Below are positions 5,570 through 6,963 of a stretch of DNA of 6,963 bases, one piece after another. Made by a program: the position numbers and the translations under genes. A model generated the notes under the pieces. That model had not been told where the DNA came from. It did not search any database and saw only the letters and a list, made by a program, of their open reading frames with translations. Each line of letters begins with the position of its first letter. Position 1 is the first letter of the stretch. This stretch comes from Robiginitomaculum sp. (GTDB lineage: Bacteria; Pseudomonadota; Alphaproteobacteria; Caulobacterales; Maricaulaceae), in NCBI GenBank assembly GCA_002733735.2, contig NVWT02000002.1:159345-166307 (forward strand), written 5' to 3'.

Positions 5570-6685
5570 ATGATTGATCAAAATTTACTTGCTACGCCGT
5601 TGAAGTCCTTGATGGAGGAGTTGGGCGGTAAAATGGTGCCGTTTGCCGGATATTCAATGCCGGTTCAATTTGCTGCCGGGGTGCGCCAAGAACATATCTG
5701 GACGCGTGAGAATTGCGGGCTGTTCGATGTTTCACACATGGGACAAGCTAGGTTGCGGGGTGATGACCCAGCACAAGCATTAGAAACGATTGTTCCGGGA
5801 AACATGCAAGGTATAGCGGCTAATATGCAGCGTTATACTGTATTGCTTAATGATGATGGCGGGATAATTGACGATTTGATGGTCTCGCGCCCTGATGATG
5901 ATGGCTTGATGCTGGTGGTAAATGCTGCTTGCAAGGATAAAGATTACCAAAGAATATCAACCGCTTTGGCAGGTGTCGCCCGGTTGGAACCTATCAATGA
6001 TCGTGCTTTGATTGCCGTGCAGGGGCCAAAGACTGCTGAAATATTCGGCAAATTCATGCCAGCAGCTTGCGATATGGTATTCATGCAGTGCGGGCATTTT
6101 ACATTATTCGGTCATGATGTGATTGTTTCAAGGTCTGGTTATACTGGTGAGGACGGATTTGAAATTTCATTACCTAGCGCGTATGCAGAAGAAATAGTCC
6201 GCGAAATACTTGCCGATACACGGGTAAAACCTATTGGTCTTGGAGCTAGAGACAGCTTACGTCTTGAGGTTGGTTTATGTTTGTCTGGACATGATTTTAC
6301 TGAGGATCAGACACCGATCAGCGCTGGTTTGGCTTGGGCTGTGCCAAAGCTGCGTAGAGAGCGCAAAGATTTTCCCGGTGCAGAGCGCATGTTGCAAGAG
6401 TTAGCCGAGCAACCAACGAAGAAACGTGTTGGTATATGCCCTGATGGCAGAGCGCCAGCACGTGAGGGTACAGAGGTTTTCAAAGACGGGATTAGAATAG
6501 GGCAGGTCACATCTGGTGGTTTTGGGCCGACATTTGGCGGGCCGGTATCTATGGGATATGTGCGGGCTGATTTGGCCGATATTGGCAGCAAAGTTGATTT
6601 ACTAATACGTGGCAAAAACTATCCGGCGACAATCGCTAAAATGCCATTTGTGGCGCAAAATTATTATAGGGGAAAAGGAGCTTAA
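5570..6685 (+). CDS. gcvT: Glycine cleavage system T protein (aminomethyltransferase)
   Basis: GcvT takes the aminomethyl group from the lipoyl arm of H protein, releases ammonia and passes the one-carbon unit to tetrahydrofolate, giving 5,10-methylene-THF. From ATG 5570 the product is 371 residues, the usual family length. The N-terminal folate-binding region has GGKMVPFAGYSMPVQF (19-34) and GLFDVSHMGQ (50-59). The catalytic aspartate is D101 in LNDDGGIIDDLMVSR (93-107). Further family motifs are SGYTGEDGFEIS (189-200), GARDSLRLEVGLCLSGHDF (225-243), the GLAWAV segment near 253-258 and the C-terminal barrel with GQVTSGGFGPTFGGPVSMGYV (311-331). It lies behind a tandem glycine riboswitch, so glycine very probably induces it. 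gcvH begins one base after the stop. It is intact. Confidence 0.97.
   Translation: MIDQNLLATPLKSLMEELGGKMVPFAGYSMPVQFAAGVRQEHIWTRENCGLFDVSHMGQARLRGDDPAQALETIVPGNMQGIAANMQRYTVLLNDDGGIIDDLMVSRPDDDGLMLVVNAACKDKDYQRISTALAGVARLEPINDRALIAVQGPKTAEIFGKFMPAACDMVFMQCGHFTLFGHDVIVSRSGYTGEDGFEISLPSAYAEEIVREILADTRVKPIGLGARDSLRLEVGLCLSGHDFTEDQTPISAGLAWAVPKLRRERKDFPGAERMLQELAEQPTKKRVGICPDGRAPAREGTEVFKDGIRIGQVTSGGFGPTFGGPVSMGYVRADLADIGSKVDLLIRGKNYPATIAKMPFVAQNYYRGKGA
6676..6680 (+). promoter_or_regulatory. Shine-Dalgarno of gcvH
   Basis: AGGAG within a GGGGAAAAGGAG run sits six bases before ATG 6687 and inside the last codons of gcvT. gcvH therefore has its own strong ribosome site, in addition to any coupling across the one-base gap. 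Confidence 0.85.
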
Positions 6686-6686
6686 A

Positions 6687-6963
6687 ATGGCTGATTTATA
6701 TTTTACTGAGGATCATGAATGGTTGTCCGTTGAGGGTGATACGGCGCGGGTCGGGATTACAGCTTATGCCGCCGGGCAGTTAGGCGATATTGTATTTGTT
6801 GAATTGCCGGAAATAGGAAAACAGATAGAGGCTGGTGGTGAGGCTGCTGTGGTTGAATCCGTTAAATCTGCAAGCGAGTTATTTGCACCAATAGCTGGTG
6901 AAATAGTTGCGGCCAATACGGAATTGGAAGATGCCCCAGAAACCGTCAACGAAGACCCAACAG
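6687..6963 (+). CDS. gcvH: Glycine cleavage system H protein, first 92 codons (3' end beyond the window)
   Basis: The H protein carries the lipoyl arm that shuttles the aminomethyl intermediate between P protein (GcvP), T protein (GcvT) and the dihydrolipoyl dehydrogenase L protein. The N-terminus MADLYFTEDHEWL is typical, followed by RVGITAYAAGQLGDIVFVELP (21-41). The lipoylated lysine is K60 in VESVKSASEL. The visible end, APIAGEIVAANTELEDAPE, is the standard hinge after the lipoyl loop. The family is about 125 residues, so about 30 are outside the window. The gene begins one base after gcvT and belongs to the same riboswitch-led transcript; gcvP is expected next. No abnormality is seen. 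Confidence 0.97.
   Translation, partial: MADLYFTEDHEWLSVEGDTARVGITAYAAGQLGDIVFVELPEIGKQIEAGGEAAVVESVKSASELFAPIAGEIVAANTELEDAPETVNEDPT

Noticed and set aside
6307..6949. Minus-strand open frames opposite gcvT and gcvH
   Set aside because: Both oppose confidently identified genes and have no supporting features.

Overview
The window looks like chromosomal core sequence from a low- to mid-GC alphaproteobacterium. The pointers are the alphaproteobacterial style of RecG, IspH and GcvT, the close ispH/rnhA pairing, and a tandem glycine riboswitch ahead of the glycine-cleavage genes. This placement is inferred from recalled family features, not from a search. I see no mobile element, CRISPR array, rRNA or tRNA, and no broken gene. 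Both end genes are cut only by the window edges.

Left half, minus strand (transcribed leftward from about 2750): ispH (last step of the MEP isoprenoid pathway), rnhA (RNase HI) and the first 438 codons of recG (branch-migration helicase). ispH starts at TTG behind a strong Shine-Dalgarno sequence and overlaps rnhA by ATGA. recG follows 51 bases after rnhA. The last two genes both act on RNA:DNA hybrids.

Middle, plus strand (2901 to 5259): a small predicted outer-membrane lipoprotein of unknown function, then argS (arginyl-tRNA synthetase) 13 bases later, probably one transcript. The 160 bases between ispH and the lipoprotein gene must hold divergent promoters, but none is convincing by eye.

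Right part, plus strand (5260 to the end): a two-aptamer glycine riboswitch, then gcvT (T protein, aminomethyltransferase) and the first 92 codons of gcvH (lipoyl H protein), one base apart. The GcvP gene would be expected further right.

The most informative element is the expression platform between aptamer 2 and gcvT. Bases 5480-5492, which include the closing strand of the aptamer 2 P1 helix, can instead pair along 13 positions with 5544-5556. The neighbouring conserved aptamer core can then pair with the gcvT Shine-Dalgarno sequence. This gives a specific model for a glycine-ON switch acting on translation: glycine holds P1 together and frees the ribosome site, so the cell makes glycine-cleavage enzymes when glycine is plentiful. 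The gene content is otherwise ordinary housekeeping; the orphan lipoprotein is the only protein whose role is unknown.
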